Notes under the pieces: model-generated | Told to the model about the DNA's origin: nothing | What the model saw: the letters and a program-made list of their open reading frames with translations, nothing else | The model's database searches: none | Made by a program: the position numbers and the translations under genes | Source: Desulfonatronospira sp. | GTDB taxonomy: Bacteria; Desulfobacterota; Desulfovibrionia; Desulfovibrionales; Desulfonatronovibrionaceae | Length of the DNA: 9,568 nt | Direction of reading: 5' to 3' | NCBI GenBank assembly: GCA_007127015.1 | Contig: SLAE01000126.1 | Location: forward strand, 1-9,568 | Shown here: piece by piece, positions 1 to 7,013 of the stretch | Position numbering within the stretch: position 1 is the stretch's first letter | Layout: every line of letters begins with the position of its first letter

Positions 1-830
1 CTCGCCCGCACCGGCAGTTCCAGCTCTTCAATGGTTTTAAACAGCTGAGGATCAAGACCGTCTTCAGTATGCGGATCACCCGGACTGACATCAGCGTTTG
101 TTTCATCGAAGTTTATGAATACACTCAGTTGATCCTTTAAAATTTTGGCGCTGTAGGCCAGAGCGTCTTCTGGCAATACAGAACCGTCAGTGAATATTTC
201 CAGTATAAGCTTGTCAAAGTTGGCCAGTTGACCCACACGGGCCTGCTCAACCGTAAAAGCGACTTTGCGGATGGGTGAAAAGGTTGCGTCCATAGTGATC
301 AAGCCAATCTCATCATCGAGGCCCTCATGCATCTCCGACGGGACATATCCTTTCCCCATGCGAACCTCCATATTGATAACCAGATCAACATCATCGGTTA
401 ATGTGGCTATATGCAGGTCCGGATTAAGCACTTCAATATTCTGATTTGTCTGTATCGCTCCAGCGGTCACCTGTCCTTTTTCATTGGCCGTAAGCTTTAG
501 ATGCTGCGGTTCATTTCTGGACATGTTGAACCGCACCTGTTTCAGGTTTAATACTATATCGGTCACATCTTCCACTACGCCGGGCATGGTGGTGAACTCG
601 TGCTGGGCGTTTTCAATCCTTATGCCTACTATAGCCGCGCCCTGCAGTGAAGACAGCAGGATCCTGCGCAGGGCATTGCCCAGGGTGGTTCCAAAACCTC
701 TTTCCAGCGGTTCACAGACGAATTTGCCGTAGTGTGCCGAGGACCTTTCATCCCGGACCAGGTGTTCAGGCTTGACCAGGCTGGACCAGTTCCGGGTATT
801 TATGAGCTTTTCATTAGTCTGGATTATCAT
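1..830 (-). CDS. rpoA: RNA polymerase alpha subunit, partial (3' end beyond window)
   Basis: Alpha subunit of RNA polymerase, whose dimer is the scaffold on which beta and beta' assemble. About 276 residues are visible, from ATG at 830-828 to the window edge. The N-terminus opens MIIQTNEKLINTRNW, and the dimerisation and assembly motif RGFGTTLGNALRRILLSS lies near residues 44-61, as in the E. coli protein. The visible part covers the whole N-terminal domain and an acidic linker (DETNADVSPGDPHTEDG). It stops at LDPQLFKTIEELELPVRA, which matches the opening of the promoter- and activator-binding C-terminal domain. A GAGG ribosome binding site sits 8 bases before the ATG. It follows rpsD after 65 bases, the longest gap in the alpha block. 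rplQ is expected next but lies outside. The cut is due to the window, not to a mutation. Confidence 0.98.
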   Translation of the reverse strand, partial: MIIQTNEKLINTRNWSSLVKPEHLVRDERSSAHYGKFVCEPLERGFGTTLGNALRRILLSSLQGAAIVGIRIENAQHEFTTMPGVVEDVTDIVLNLKQVRFNMSRNEPQHLKLTANEKGQVTAGAIQTNQNIEVLNPDLHIATLTDDVDLVINMEVRMGKGYVPSEMHEGLDDEIGLITMDATFSPIRKVAFTVEQARVGQLANFDKLILEIFTDGSVLPEDALAYSAKILKDQLSVFINFDETNADVSPGDPHTEDGLDPQLFKTIEELELPVRA

Positions 831-895
831 TTAAAGCCTCGGTGCAAAAAATTATGCCGTAATCACAAGCTGTATGCCATGATCCGGGTTGCGTG
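831..895 (-). other. rpsD-rpoA intergenic spacer
   Basis: These 65 bases separate the rpsD stop from the rpoA start and carry the rpoA ribosome binding site (GAGG) at the downstream end. A run of six T on the coding strand has no convincing GC-rich stem before it, so I do not call a terminator. I see no good -35/-10 pair either. rpoA is most simply read as cotranscribed with rpsD. Confidence 0.6.
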
Positions 896-1522
896 TTATT
901 TGGAATAAAGCTCCACTATCAACTGCTCACTAATGGGGAAGGTAATGTCTTCCCTGTTGGGCAATGTTTTGATGCTGCCCTTGAACTCCTGTTCGTCAAC
1001 CTCCAGCCAGTCCGGCGCGCCTCTACGCGCCAGAACATCCCGAGCTTCCTGAATAACGAGACTCTTTTTGCTTTTCTCAATTACCGCGATGCTGTCTCCT
1101 TCGCGTACCAGGATGGAGGGAATATTCACTCTTTTGCCGTTGACTGAAAAATGACCGTGACGTACCAGTTGTCTGGCCTGGGCCCTGGAGTTGGCAAATC
1201 CCATACGATAAATTACGTTGTCCAGCCTTCTTTCGAGCATAATTAAAAGGTTGGCCCCGGTTGCGCCTTTCCTGGAATCAGCAATTTCAAAGTAGCGCTT
1301 GAATTGACCCTCGAGAAGGCCATACATGCGCCTGACCTTTTGCTTCTCACGTAATTGAAGCGCGTAATCACTTGATTTTTTTCTGGCTCGACCATGTTCT
1401 CCGGGAGGATAGGCCCTTCGTTCCACAGCACATTTATCAGTATAGCAGCGATCGCCTTTCAGCAGAAGTTTAGTTCCTTCCCTGCGGCAAATTCTGCACT
1501 TGGATTCCGTATATCTGGCCAA
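896..1522 (-). CDS. rpsD: 30S ribosomal protein S4 (zinc-binding form)
   Basis: S4 is a primary 16S rRNA-binding protein that nucleates assembly of the 30S body; in E. coli it also represses the alpha operon. The 208 residues match family length. Cysteines 9, 12, 26 and 31 (CRIC near the start, then GDRCYTDKC) form the zinc site known from Thermus S4, which the E. coli protein lacks. YPPGEHGR follows at about 39-46. The S4 RNA-binding domain lies at about 98-160 (RRLDNVIYRMGFANSRAQAR and HGHFSVNGK). The start is TTG at 1522-1520: the protein begins ARYTESKCRIC as in relatives, no other start lies between the same-frame rpsK stop and this codon, and AGGAGG sits 8 bases upstream. It follows rpsK after 15 bases. 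Confidence 0.98.
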   Translation of the reverse strand: MARYTESKCRICRREGTKLLLKGDRCYTDKCAVERRAYPPGEHGRARKKSSDYALQLREKQKVRRMYGLLEGQFKRYFEIADSRKGATGANLLIMLERRLDNVIYRMGFANSRAQARQLVRHGHFSVNGKRVNIPSILVREGDSIAVIEKSKKSLVIQEARDVLARRGAPDWLEVDEQEFKGSIKTLPNREDITFPISEQLIVELYSK

Positions 1523-1530
1523 AGCGTATT

Positions 1531-1536
1531 CCTCCT
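1531..1536 (-). promoter_or_regulatory. rpsD ribosome binding site (AGGAGG) that fixes a TTG start
   Basis: A perfect AGGAGG on the minus strand lies 8 bases before the TTG at 1522, directly after the rpsK stop. The strong site may offset the weak start codon and supports the TTG call. Confidence 0.85.
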
Positions 1537-1537
1537 T

Positions 1538-1927
1538 TTATACTCTGCGTCTTTTGGGCGGACGGCATCCATTATGGGGAATGGGGGTAATGTCCCGGAT
1601 AAAGGAAACCTTGAATCCGGAAATATTTATCGCCCGCATTGCCGATTCGCGCCCGGCCCCCGGACCTTTTACCAGTATGCCCACAGTACGCATACCGTTT
1701 TCCTGGGCCATTTTAGCTGCAGTCTCAGCCGCTTTCTGTGAGGCAAAGGGTGTTCCTTTGCGTGATCCCTTAAATCCAACTGTTCCCGAACTGGACCAGG
1801 AGACGACGTTACCTGCCGGATCGGTAATGGTCACCACGGTATTATTGAAAGAGGCATTAATATGCACAATACCGGTGGGAACATTCTTCTTTTCTTTTCT
1901 TTTCTTTACTTTCTTGGGCTTTGCCAT
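1538..1927 (-). CDS. rpsK: 30S ribosomal protein S11
   Basis: S11 lies on the 30S platform, where it contacts 16S rRNA and S7/S18 near the E site. The 129 residues equal the usual length. A lysine-rich tail (MAKPKKVKKRKEKK) is followed by the core GIVHINASFNNTVVTITD and GFKGSRKGTPFASQKAAE. The C-terminus ends with the family signature DITPIPHNGCRPPKRRRV. The ATG at 1927-1925 has GGAG about 8 bases upstream. It sits 14 bases after rpsM and 15 before rpsD, the standard alpha-operon order. Nothing is unusual in the sequence. Confidence 0.98.
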   Translation of the reverse strand: MAKPKKVKKRKEKKNVPTGIVHINASFNNTVVTITDPAGNVVSWSSSGTVGFKGSRKGTPFASQKAAETAAKMAQENGMRTVGILVKGPGAGRESAMRAINISGFKVSFIRDITPIPHNGCRPPKRRRV

Positions 1928-1941
1928 CGAAAATCTCCGGA

Positions 1942-2310
1942 TTATTTCTTTTTCTTAATAGTTGTCTTTTTCGGTCCCTTACGGATCCGGGCATTCGTAT
2001 GCGTACGCTGCCCTCTCACCGGCATGGACCTGCGATGCCTGAGCCCGCGATAACAACCTATGTCCATAAGGCGCTTGATATCAGCACTGATTTCTCTTCT
2101 CAGATCGCCTTCAACTTTGTAGTTGTTTTCCAGCTCAGTGCGTATGACGTTGACTTCCTCAGGGGACAGGGTCTCCGTCTTCCTGGTCCAGTCCACACCG
2201 GAAGCATCCAGAATTTTAAGCGAAGTTGTCCGGCCTATTCCGTAGATATAGGTCAGGGCAATGCCGATTTTTTTCCTTTTTGGTAAGTCTACTCCAGCTA
2301 TGCGTGCCAT
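1942..2310 (-). CDS. rpsM: 30S ribosomal protein S13
   Basis: S13 lies in the head of the 30S subunit and forms intersubunit bridges with 23S rRNA and L5. The protein has 122 residues from MARIAGVDLPKRKK, which is the family N-terminus. The helix-two-turn-helix region includes YIYGIGRTTSLKIL at about 21-34. The C-terminal signature GLRHRRSMPVRGQRTHTNAR lies at about 89-108, followed by a tail ending in KKKK. The frame stays open 17 codons upstream of 2310, but that part overlaps rpmJ and matches nothing in S13; AGGTGG at 2318-2323 points to the ATG at 2310. It starts 14 bases after the rpmJ stop. In E. coli S4 binds the rpsM leader; any such site here would have to lie within rpmJ. Confidence 0.97.
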   Translation of the reverse strand: MARIAGVDLPKRKKIGIALTYIYGIGRTTSLKILDASGVDWTRKTETLSPEEVNVIRTELENNYKVEGDLRREISADIKRLMDIGCYRGLRHRRSMPVRGQRTHTNARIRKGPKKTTIKKKK

Positions 2311-2324
2311 TATTACACCACCTG

Positions 2325-2438
2325 CTATCCTTGTCTTTGTTTGTGTCGCGGATTGCTGCAAAGTATGCGCAGTACGCGCTTGCGTCTGACCACTTTACAC
2401 CTGGCGCACATTTTTCTGACCGATGGTCTGACTTTCAT
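2325..2438 (-). CDS. rpmJ: 50S ribosomal protein L36 (zinc-binding form)
   Basis: L36 is the smallest protein of the 50S subunit and binds 23S rRNA beneath the L7/L12 stalk base. Translating the minus strand from ATG at 2438 gives 37 residues beginning MKVRPSVRKMCARCKVVRRK and ending CSNPRHKQRQG. The zinc ligands C11, C14, C27 and H32 are all present, so this is the zinc-dependent form. It lies 18 bases after map and 14 before rpsM, its usual place at the head of the alpha block. A G-rich stretch (GGGGGTT) about 7 bases before the ATG is the only candidate ribosome binding site. The length and all ligands fit the family exactly. Confidence 0.97.
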   Translation of the reverse strand: MKVRPSVRKMCARCKVVRRKRVLRILCSNPRHKQRQG

Positions 2439-2456
2439 AATGATAACCCCCAAACG

Positions 2457-3224
2457 TTAATCCAAACTACTGAGTATTTCCGGGCCATCCCTGGTGATGA
2501 CCACGGTATGCTCGAAATGAGCTGATAAGCTTCTGTCCTTTGTTTTGGCTGTCCAGTTGTCCGCCATGATTTCCACTTGATCCGAACCAAGGGAGAGCAT
2601 TGGCTCTATGGCCAGCACCATACCGGTTTTCAGGGGAATCTTCGGTCTGCGCCTGGGTACAAAATTGGGCAGCTCGGGCTTTTCATGCAGGCTGGCTCCG
2701 ATGCCATGGCCTACGAAACGTTTTATTATCGAGCATCCGTGAGCTTTGGAGTATTTTTCAATAGCTCCTGAAATTTCGTAAAGATCATTGCCCGGGATGG
2801 ACCTGCTGATTCCCTCATAAAGTGCCTGCCTGGTAACCTTTATCAGATTATCCGCTTCCGCTGATATTTCGCCAATCGCAAATGTTCTGGCTGAATCTCC
2901 AAAAAAACCGCGATGCTGCACTCCCATGTCCACACTTAAAATATCTCCTGACTTAAGTTCGTCGGTGTTTGGAAATCCATGCACGATCACTTCGTTTACC
3001 GAACAGCAGAGAGTATACGGAAATCCCTGGTAGCCCTTGAAAGCCGGCTTGACATTAAATTCCTCGCACAGCTTATTCGCCGCATCTTCCAGTTCCATTG
3101 TACATATGCCTGGCTTTATCCGTCCCTCAAGCTGATCAAGGATCAGGGCCACGATCCTGTTTGCTTCTCTTAAAATGCTTATTTCATAATCATTTTTTAT
3201 AAAAATGCCTCTGAATTTCTTCAA
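2457..3224 (-). CDS. map: Methionine aminopeptidase, type I
   Basis: Cytosolic metalloenzyme that removes the initiator methionine from new proteins. At 255 residues it is a plain type Ia enzyme with no N-terminal zinc-finger extension. The five metal ligands are visible: D99 (SVDMGV), D110 (FGDSART), H173 (GHGIGASLHEKPEL), E207 (LAIEPML) and E238 (AHFEHTVVIT). H82 (VHGFPN) and H180 match the conserved substrate-binding histidines. The start is TTG at 3224-3222, only one codon (GAT) after the in-frame secY stop. GGGAAGG inside the end of secY lies 9 bases upstream, and the next in-frame methionine is residue 43, well within the fold. Many bacteria carry adk between secY and map; it is absent here. 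Confidence 0.97.
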   Translation of the reverse strand: MKKFRGIFIKNDYEISILREANRIVALILDQLEGRIKPGICTMELEDAANKLCEEFNVKPAFKGYQGFPYTLCCSVNEVIVHGFPNTDELKSGDILSVDMGVQHRGFFGDSARTFAIGEISAEADNLIKVTRQALYEGISRSIPGNDLYEISGAIEKYSKAHGCSIIKRFVGHGIGASLHEKPELPNFVPRRRPKIPLKTGMVLAIEPMLSLGSDQVEIMADNWTAKTKDRSLSAHFEHTVVITRDGPEILSSLD

Positions 3225-3227
3225 ATC

Positions 3228-4541
3228 TTAGCGCCTTCCCTTGATCCTGGTTTTTGTCATGAGTCCCTCATAGTGTCTGGAAATAAGATGGGACTGAAAC
3301 TGGGCCATAGTATCCATGGCCACAACCACGACAATCAGAAGAGCTGTACCTCCATAATAAAAAGGAACGTTGAACTCCTTGATCATGAATACCGGAAGCA
3401 CGCATACCAGCGACAGATAAATGGACCCGCTGAAAGTCAGCCTGGACAGAACGGAATCAATATACTCCTTGGTTTTGAGTCCAGGCCTGATTCCGGGAAT
3501 GAATCCTCCCTGTTTTTTCAGATTGTCAGCTATGTCCTTGGGATCAAATATTATCGCTGTATAGAAAAAACAGAAGAAAATGATCAAAGCCACAAAAACC
3601 AGGTTGTAAACCAGTGAATCAGGCTGCAGGTTATTGGCCACTGCCTGCAAAGGTCCTGCCGGAGAAAAGCTGGCTATGGTCGCCGGAAACATCAGTATCG
3701 ACGATGCAAAGATTGCCGGTATGACTCCGGATGTATTCAGCTTGAGCGGCAGATGGCTGGTTTGACCTCCATACATCTTGCGTCCCATCATCCGCTTGGC
3801 GTAGTGAATAGGCAGTCTGCGCTGCCCGCGCTCTACAAAGACGATAAAGAGCAGAACTCCGGCTACAATGGCCAGCACGAAAATACCCATGAACAAAGTC
3901 AGTTCGCCGGCGGTAAACAGCTGGTAAACATTGGTCAAAGCACCAGGAAAACCTGCGACAATGCCTGCGAAAATGATCAGCGAAATTCCGTTGCCAAGAC
4001 CCCTTGCGGTAATTCTTTCTCCAAGCCACATTATGAAAATGGTGCCGGCAGTCAGAGTGAATACCGTTGTCAGTCTGAAAGCCCAACCCGGATCAAGAAC
4101 AACAGGAGAACCGTCAGGGCTTCTCATGGTTTCCAGTCCGATGGATATGCCCATGCCCTGAACCAGAGTAATCATAACCGTGCCGTATCTGGTCCACTGG
4201 GTGATCTTTTTCCGCCCGGCTTCGCCCTCTTCTTTTTTCCACCTGTTCAGGGTCGGACTGACAACTGTCAACAGCTGCATGATAATGGAGGCGGAAATGT
4301 AAGGCATGATGCCCAAGGCGAATATGGAGAAATTTTTCAGCCCCCCTCCGGCAAACATATCGAACAGACCGAACAGGGTGTGTTCGGCCCCGGCAAAGAA
4401 CTGAGAAAGCGCCAGGCCGTCGATTCCGGGAAGCGGAATATGCACTCCGATGCGGTAAACACCGAGAATAAAAAAGGTAAAAAGGACCTTGTTCCGCAGG
4501 TCCTTGAGGCCGGATCCTCCAGGTGGCGTAGGCTGTTTCAA
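3228..4541 (-). CDS. secY: Preprotein translocase subunit SecY
   Basis: SecY is the membrane channel of the Sec translocon, acting with SecE, SecG and SecA. The 437 residues match the family and show ten hydrophobic segments. TM1 lies at about 18-38 (VYRIGVHIPLPGID), the plug region at about 50-70, and TM2 at about 71-92 (FALGIMPYISASIIMQLL). TM5 is near 184-204 (GNGISLIIFAGIVAG), and TM7, TM8 and TM10 are near 271-292, 311-331 and 393-412. Cytoplasmic loop C5 keeps GGFIPGIRPG, including the arginine that is essential in E. coli (R357). The start is TTG at 4541-4539: the frame is closed by a TAA upstream with no ATG or GTG between, and GGAAGGA lies 8 bases before it. It begins 5 bases after rplO. 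The N-terminal tail (MKQPTPPGGSG) is short and proline/glycine-rich. Confidence 0.98.
   Translation of the reverse strand: MKQPTPPGGSGLKDLRNKVLFTFFILGVYRIGVHIPLPGIDGLALSQFFAGAEHTLFGLFDMFAGGGLKNFSIFALGIMPYISASIIMQLLTVVSPTLNRWKKEEGEAGRKKITQWTRYGTVMITLVQGMGISIGLETMRSPDGSPVVLDPGWAFRLTTVFTLTAGTIFIMWLGERITARGLGNGISLIIFAGIVAGFPGALTNVYQLFTAGELTLFMGIFVLAIVAGVLLFIVFVERGQRRLPIHYAKRMMGRKMYGGQTSHLPLKLNTSGVIPAIFASSILMFPATIASFSPAGPLQAVANNLQPDSLVYNLVFVALIIFFCFFYTAIIFDPKDIADNLKKQGGFIPGIRPGLKTKEYIDSVLSRLTFSGSIYLSLVCVLPVFMIKEFNVPFYYGGTALLIVVVVAMDTMAQFQSHLISRHYEGLMTKTRIKGRR
3234..3240 (-). promoter_or_regulatory. map ribosome binding site inside the secY 3' end
   Basis: GGGAAGG on the minus strand lies in the last codons of secY, 9 bases before the map TTG at 3224. 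It suggests that map translation depends on ribosomes finishing secY. Confidence 0.65.
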
Positions 4542-4546
4542 AACTG

Positions 4547-4993
4547 CTATCCTTCCAGAGCTTTTACTTGTCCGCCGGCTTTATTTATTTTGTCTGCGGC
4601 TGATTTGCTGAACTTATGGGCTGTAACCTCTACTGGAAAGTCAATCTCGCCGTCTCCCAGTATTTTTACGGCACAGCGCTTGTGCACCAATCCTCTGGAA
4701 TAGATATCATCCAGGCTGATCGACTTTGCTCCTGGAAAATGACTGACCAGCTGGGTAATATTCAGTGTGGCGTACTCTTCCCGAAAAATATTTTTGAACC
4801 CTCTTTTGGGAAGGCGTCTGGCCAGGGGCATTTGGCCACCTTCGAACTGAGCAGGTATGCTGGCACCTGCTCTGGATTTCTGACCTTTGTGCCCTCTTCC
4901 GCTGGTCTTTCCTTTTCCGCTAGATTCTCCCCGGCCGAGTCTTTTCCGGGATTTTTTTTCCTCTGCGAATGGGTGCAAATCATGCAGGTTCAT
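4547..4993 (-). CDS. rplO: 50S ribosomal protein L15
   Basis: L15 is a late-assembling 50S protein with a long basic extension that threads through 23S rRNA. The protein has 148 residues from MNLHDLHPFAEEKKSRKRLG. The glycine-rich, basic N-terminal half reads LGRGESSGKGKTSGRGHKGQ and then AGASIPAQFEGGQMPLARRL, typical of the family, followed by PKRGFKN. The globular C-terminal part ends in NKAGGQVKALEG. The frame is open 8 codons further upstream to 5017, but the ATG at 4993-4991 has a strong GAGGTGAT 6 bases before it and gives the family N-terminus. The start overlaps the rpmD stop by one base (TAATG), so translation is probably coupled. secY follows after 5 bases. Confidence 0.97.
   Translation of the reverse strand: MNLHDLHPFAEEKKSRKRLGRGESSGKGKTSGRGHKGQKSRAGASIPAQFEGGQMPLARRLPKRGFKNIFREEYATLNITQLVSHFPGAKSISLDDIYSRGLVHKRCAVKILGDGEIDFPVEVTAHKFSKSAADKINKAGGQVKALEG
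4550..4556 (-). promoter_or_regulatory. secY ribosome binding site inside the rplO 3' end
   Basis: GGAAGGA on the minus strand overlaps the last codons of rplO and lies 8 bases before the secY TTG. It decides the secY start, because no ATG or GTG occurs in frame between the upstream stop and this TTG. Confidence 0.7.
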
Positions 4994-5160
4994 TACTTGA
5001 TCACCTCTAAGAAACAATTAACTTTTCTAATCATGCCCTTAATGCTTGGATTATCTTTTACTTCCAGTACCTGGTTTGGCCTTTTAAAGCCAAGAGCCAT
5101 GAGAGTTCTTTTTTGATCTGGCTTCAAACCGATGAAACTCTTTTTCAATTTAATTTTCAT
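4993..5160 (-). CDS. rpmD: 50S ribosomal protein L30
   Basis: L30 is a small 50S protein present in many but not all bacteria. Translating the minus strand from ATG at 5160 gives 55 residues: KIKLKKSFIGLKPDQKRTL, then LGFKRPNQVLEVKDNP and IKGMIRKVNCFLEVIK. The order beta strand, helix, LGL/F-type turn, strand and the closing IRKVNC..LEV segment match the family, as does the position between rpsE and rplO. GGGAG lies about 8 bases before the ATG in a 33-base gap after rpsE. The TAA stop at 4993-4995 shares one base with the rplO ATG, and the rplO ribosome binding site lies in the last rpmD codons. Confidence 0.96.
   Translation of the reverse strand: MKIKLKKSFIGLKPDQKRTLMALGFKRPNQVLEVKDNPSIKGMIRKVNCFLEVIK
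5000..5007 (-). promoter_or_regulatory. rplO ribosome binding site within rpmD
   Basis: GAGGTGAT on the minus strand is a full match to the 16S anti-Shine-Dalgarno end and lies 6 bases before the rplO ATG at 4993. It rules out the longer reading of rplO from 5017 and marks a coupled rpmD-rplO junction. Confidence 0.85.
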
Positions 5161-5193
5161 AAGTAAATCTCCCTGCAGTCCGTCATCCCTAGA

Positions 5194-5688
5194 TTACCTG
5201 ACTGTAGCGTACTCCACATTCTGCCCGCGCAGCTGGGATACCTGCTCCGGACTGGTCAGCTGCTTCAGGCCTTCAATGGTAGCCTTGACCACGTTGTGAG
5301 GATTGTTGGTGCCGATGGCTTTGGTCAAAATATCGGTCACTCCGGCTGCTTCCATGGCAGCTCTTACAGGTCCTCCGGCAATGATGCCTGTTCCTTCTCC
5401 GGCCGGTTTCAAGAGTACTCTTGCCGCGCCATAGGCTCCGGTCACCTGAAACGGGATGGTTGAGCCGCTTAAAACAACCTTATGCATGGATTTCTTGGCC
5501 CTGTCAGTCGCTTTGCGAATGGCTTCAGGTACCTGATTGGCTTTGCCCAGACCATATCCTAAAGTTCCACGTCCGTCGCCGACTACAACCAGCGCGCTGA
5601 ATCTGAATCTGCGGCCGCCTTTGACCACTTTGGCTACGCGATTCAAATGAACAATCTTTTCTATCAGTTCCACATCATTATGCTGCAT
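5194..5688 (-). CDS. rpsE: 30S ribosomal protein S5
   Basis: S5 lies on the solvent side of the 30S near the mRNA entry and contributes to decoding accuracy. From the ATG at 5688-5686 the protein has 164 residues. The N-terminal double-stranded RNA-binding-like domain has LIEKIVHLNRVAKVVKGGRR and FSALVVVGDGRGTLGYGLGKA. The C-terminal domain has LKPAGEGTGIIAGGPVRAAME and DILTKAIGTNNPHNVVKAT. A GTG in frame at 5697 would add three residues, but it lies inside the AAGGGG site at 5697-5702, which is spaced 8 bases from the ATG; MQHNDVELIEKI also resembles the N-terminus of Desulfovibrio S5 as I recall it. It starts 12 bases after rplR. Confidence 0.97.
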   Translation of the reverse strand: MQHNDVELIEKIVHLNRVAKVVKGGRRFRFSALVVVGDGRGTLGYGLGKANQVPEAIRKATDRAKKSMHKVVLSGSTIPFQVTGAYGAARVLLKPAGEGTGIIAGGPVRAAMEAAGVTDILTKAIGTNNPHNVVKATIEGLKQLTSPEQVSQLRGQNVEYATVR

Positions 5689-5696
5689 GCAATACA

Positions 5697-5702
5697 CCCC
5701 TT
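5697..5702 (-). promoter_or_regulatory. rpsE ribosome binding site overlapping the rplR stop
   Basis: AAGGGG on the minus strand overlaps the rplR TAA and is 8 bases before the ATG at 5688. It makes the overlapping GTG at 5697 an unlikely start. Confidence 0.75.
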
Positions 5703-6051
5703 AGAAATTTAGACCGCCGGATCTGGCAGCATCCGCCAGAGCTTTAATACGTCCGTGATAGTGATACCCATTACGGTCGAAAACAACACTCTTAATATTC
5801 TGATCCAAAGCCTTCTTCGCCAGATTCTCCCCGACGCCCTTGGCTGTTTCAATGCTGAGTCTGGGAGAAGATTCAAGGTTGTGGCTTGAATAGGCGGCTA
5901 AGGTCGTGGCAGTCTGGTCGTCAACTATCTGGGCGTACAAATGCTTGTTGGACCTGAATATTACAAGTCTGGGCTTATCCGCTGTTCCTCTGATCTTTTT
6001 GCGAATGCGGATCTTGCGTTTGGCCCGCCTTTGATTTTTGGACAATTTCAT
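5701..6051 (-). CDS. rplR: 50S ribosomal protein L18
   Basis: L18 binds 5S rRNA together with L5 and helps dock it in the central protuberance of the 50S. The 116 residues are typical of the bacterial family. A basic N-terminal tail (KLSKNQRRAKRKIRIRKKIR) precedes PRLVIFRSNKHLYAQIVDD at about 27-45. The later part has AAYSS, ENLAKKALDQNIKSVVFDRN, and the C-terminal signature YHYHGRIKALADAARSGGLNF. The ATG at 6051-6049 fits the family, although its upstream ribosome binding site is weak (GGGTAAGAG). It begins 11 bases after rplF and is followed by rpsE after 12 bases. Confidence 0.97.
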   Translation of the reverse strand: MKLSKNQRRAKRKIRIRKKIRGTADKPRLVIFRSNKHLYAQIVDDQTATTLAAYSSHNLESSPRLSIETAKGVGENLAKKALDQNIKSVVFDRNGYHYHGRIKALADAARSGGLNF

Positions 6052-6062
6052 GCTCTTACCCG

Positions 6063-6599
6063 TTATTTTTTTCCGGATTTACCGGCTTTTTGTTTTACCG
6101 TTTCATTTTCGTACCGGATGCCCTTGCCTTTGTACGGTTCGGGCGGTCTTACCCGTCTGATCACCGCTGCAGTTTCTCCGACCAGCTGTTTATCAATACC
6201 GGACAAGGTGATCTTGTTTCTTTCCGCTTTGGCTTCTATCCCTTTGGGCAAATCTATGCGTACCGGATGCGAATATCCCACGTTCAACACCAGTGTGCTT
6301 CCCTGCAGATCGACTTTATAACCGACTCCGATAACTTCCAGAACCTTTTGGAAACCTTGATGCACACCTGTTACGGCATTGTTGATCAGGGAGCGGCGCA
6401 AACCCCATTGTTCCCTGGCCTTGATGCTGTTATCAGCCTTACTGACCCGCAAGGTCTGATCTTCTATGCTGATGTTGACTTTAGGACTCAGATCGACTTT
6501 AAGTTCACCCTTGGGGCCTTTGACCAGCAAGCTGTCTTCAGCCTGTCTGATTTCCACACCCTGGGGAATCTTGATGGGTTCTACTCCTATGCGTGACAT
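6063..6599 (-). CDS. rplF: 50S ribosomal protein L6
   Basis: L6 sits near the factor-binding site of the 50S, close to the sarcin-ricin loop, and is needed late in subunit assembly. The 178 residues form the usual two repeated alpha/beta domains. The first covers about 1-80 (MSRIGVEPIKIPQGVEI, VKGPKGEL). The second starts near 81 (GFQKVLEVIGVGYKV) and carries the signature PPEPYKGKGIRY at 152-163, followed by a lysine-rich tail. The ATG at 6599-6597 is preceded by AGGAAGG about 6 bases upstream, overlapping the region just after the rpsH stop. It follows rpsH after 10 bases. Confidence 0.98.
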   Translation of the reverse strand: MSRIGVEPIKIPQGVEIRQAEDSLLVKGPKGELKVDLSPKVNISIEDQTLRVSKADNSIKAREQWGLRRSLINNAVTGVHQGFQKVLEVIGVGYKVDLQGSTLVLNVGYSHPVRIDLPKGIEAKAERNKITLSGIDKQLVGETAAVIRRVRPPEPYKGKGIRYENETVKQKAGKSGKK

Positions 6600-6609
6600 T
6601 TTAACCTTC

Positions 6610-6993
6610 CTACCAGATCTCGCAGATCAGTTCTCCGCCCACATTTTGTTTTCTGGCTGCATGACCGTCAAGCACACCGTGGGAGGTGGACATTATGCAT
6701 ATACCCAAACCATTTCGCACCAGTGGTATCTCGGCAGCAGGCACATAAACCTTGCGACCCGGCTTGCTGATTCTCTTGAGTCCCTTGATCACCGGTTTGC
6801 TTCCTGAATATTTCAGTACAACCTTTATATTTCTGTCCTCCGGCTGCACATCATGAATAAAACCCTGTTCAACCATGATCTCAAGAATTGCCAGTTTGTT
6901 TTTACTGGCAGGGACCATTACTTCTTTATGCAAAGCCATATGCGCGTTTCTTATACGCGTGAGCATATCGGCGATTGGATCTACAACGGGCAT
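6610..6993 (-). CDS. rpsH: 30S ribosomal protein S8
   Basis: S8 binds helix 21 of 16S rRNA early in assembly; in E. coli it also represses translation of the spc operon through a matching site near rplE. The 127 residues fit the family. The N-terminal domain begins MPVVDPIADMLTRIRNAHMA and contains VPASKNKLAILEIMVEQGFI. The C-terminal part has the conserved GLGICIMSTSHGVLDGHAAR and ends NVGGELICEIW. The ATG at 6993-6991 has GGAG about 7 bases upstream, in a 20-base gap after rpsN. I could not identify an S8-type regulatory RNA site by eye. Confidence 0.98.
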   Translation of the reverse strand: MPVVDPIADMLTRIRNAHMALHKEVMVPASKNKLAILEIMVEQGFIHDVQPEDRNIKVVLKYSGSKPVIKGLKRISKPGRKVYVPAAEIPLVRNGLGICIMSTSHGVLDGHAARKQNVGGELICEIW

Positions 6994-7013
6994 GAATTGC
7001 TCCTCTCTCTCGA

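Noticed and set aside
831..895. Terminator or promoter between rpsD and rpoA, suggested by a T run
   Set aside because: No GC-rich stem precedes the T run, and no -35/-10 pair with normal spacing scores well by eye.
2311..2361. 17-residue N-terminal extension of S13
   Set aside because: It overlaps rpmJ in another frame, and MARIAGVDLP is the family N-terminus with AGGTGG at the right distance.
3631..4086. A 151-codon minus-strand frame inside secY in another phase
   Set aside because: It is a shadow of secY in a shifted frame; the true SecY frame is intact throughout, so this is neither a frameshift nor a nested gene.
3753..4703. A 316-codon open frame on the plus strand, antisense to secY and rplO
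   Set aside because: It lies wholly opposite conserved genes, its product is rich in Q, H, S and N with no recognisable domain, and the antisense of hydrophobic secY codons readily gives such frames. Not a gene.
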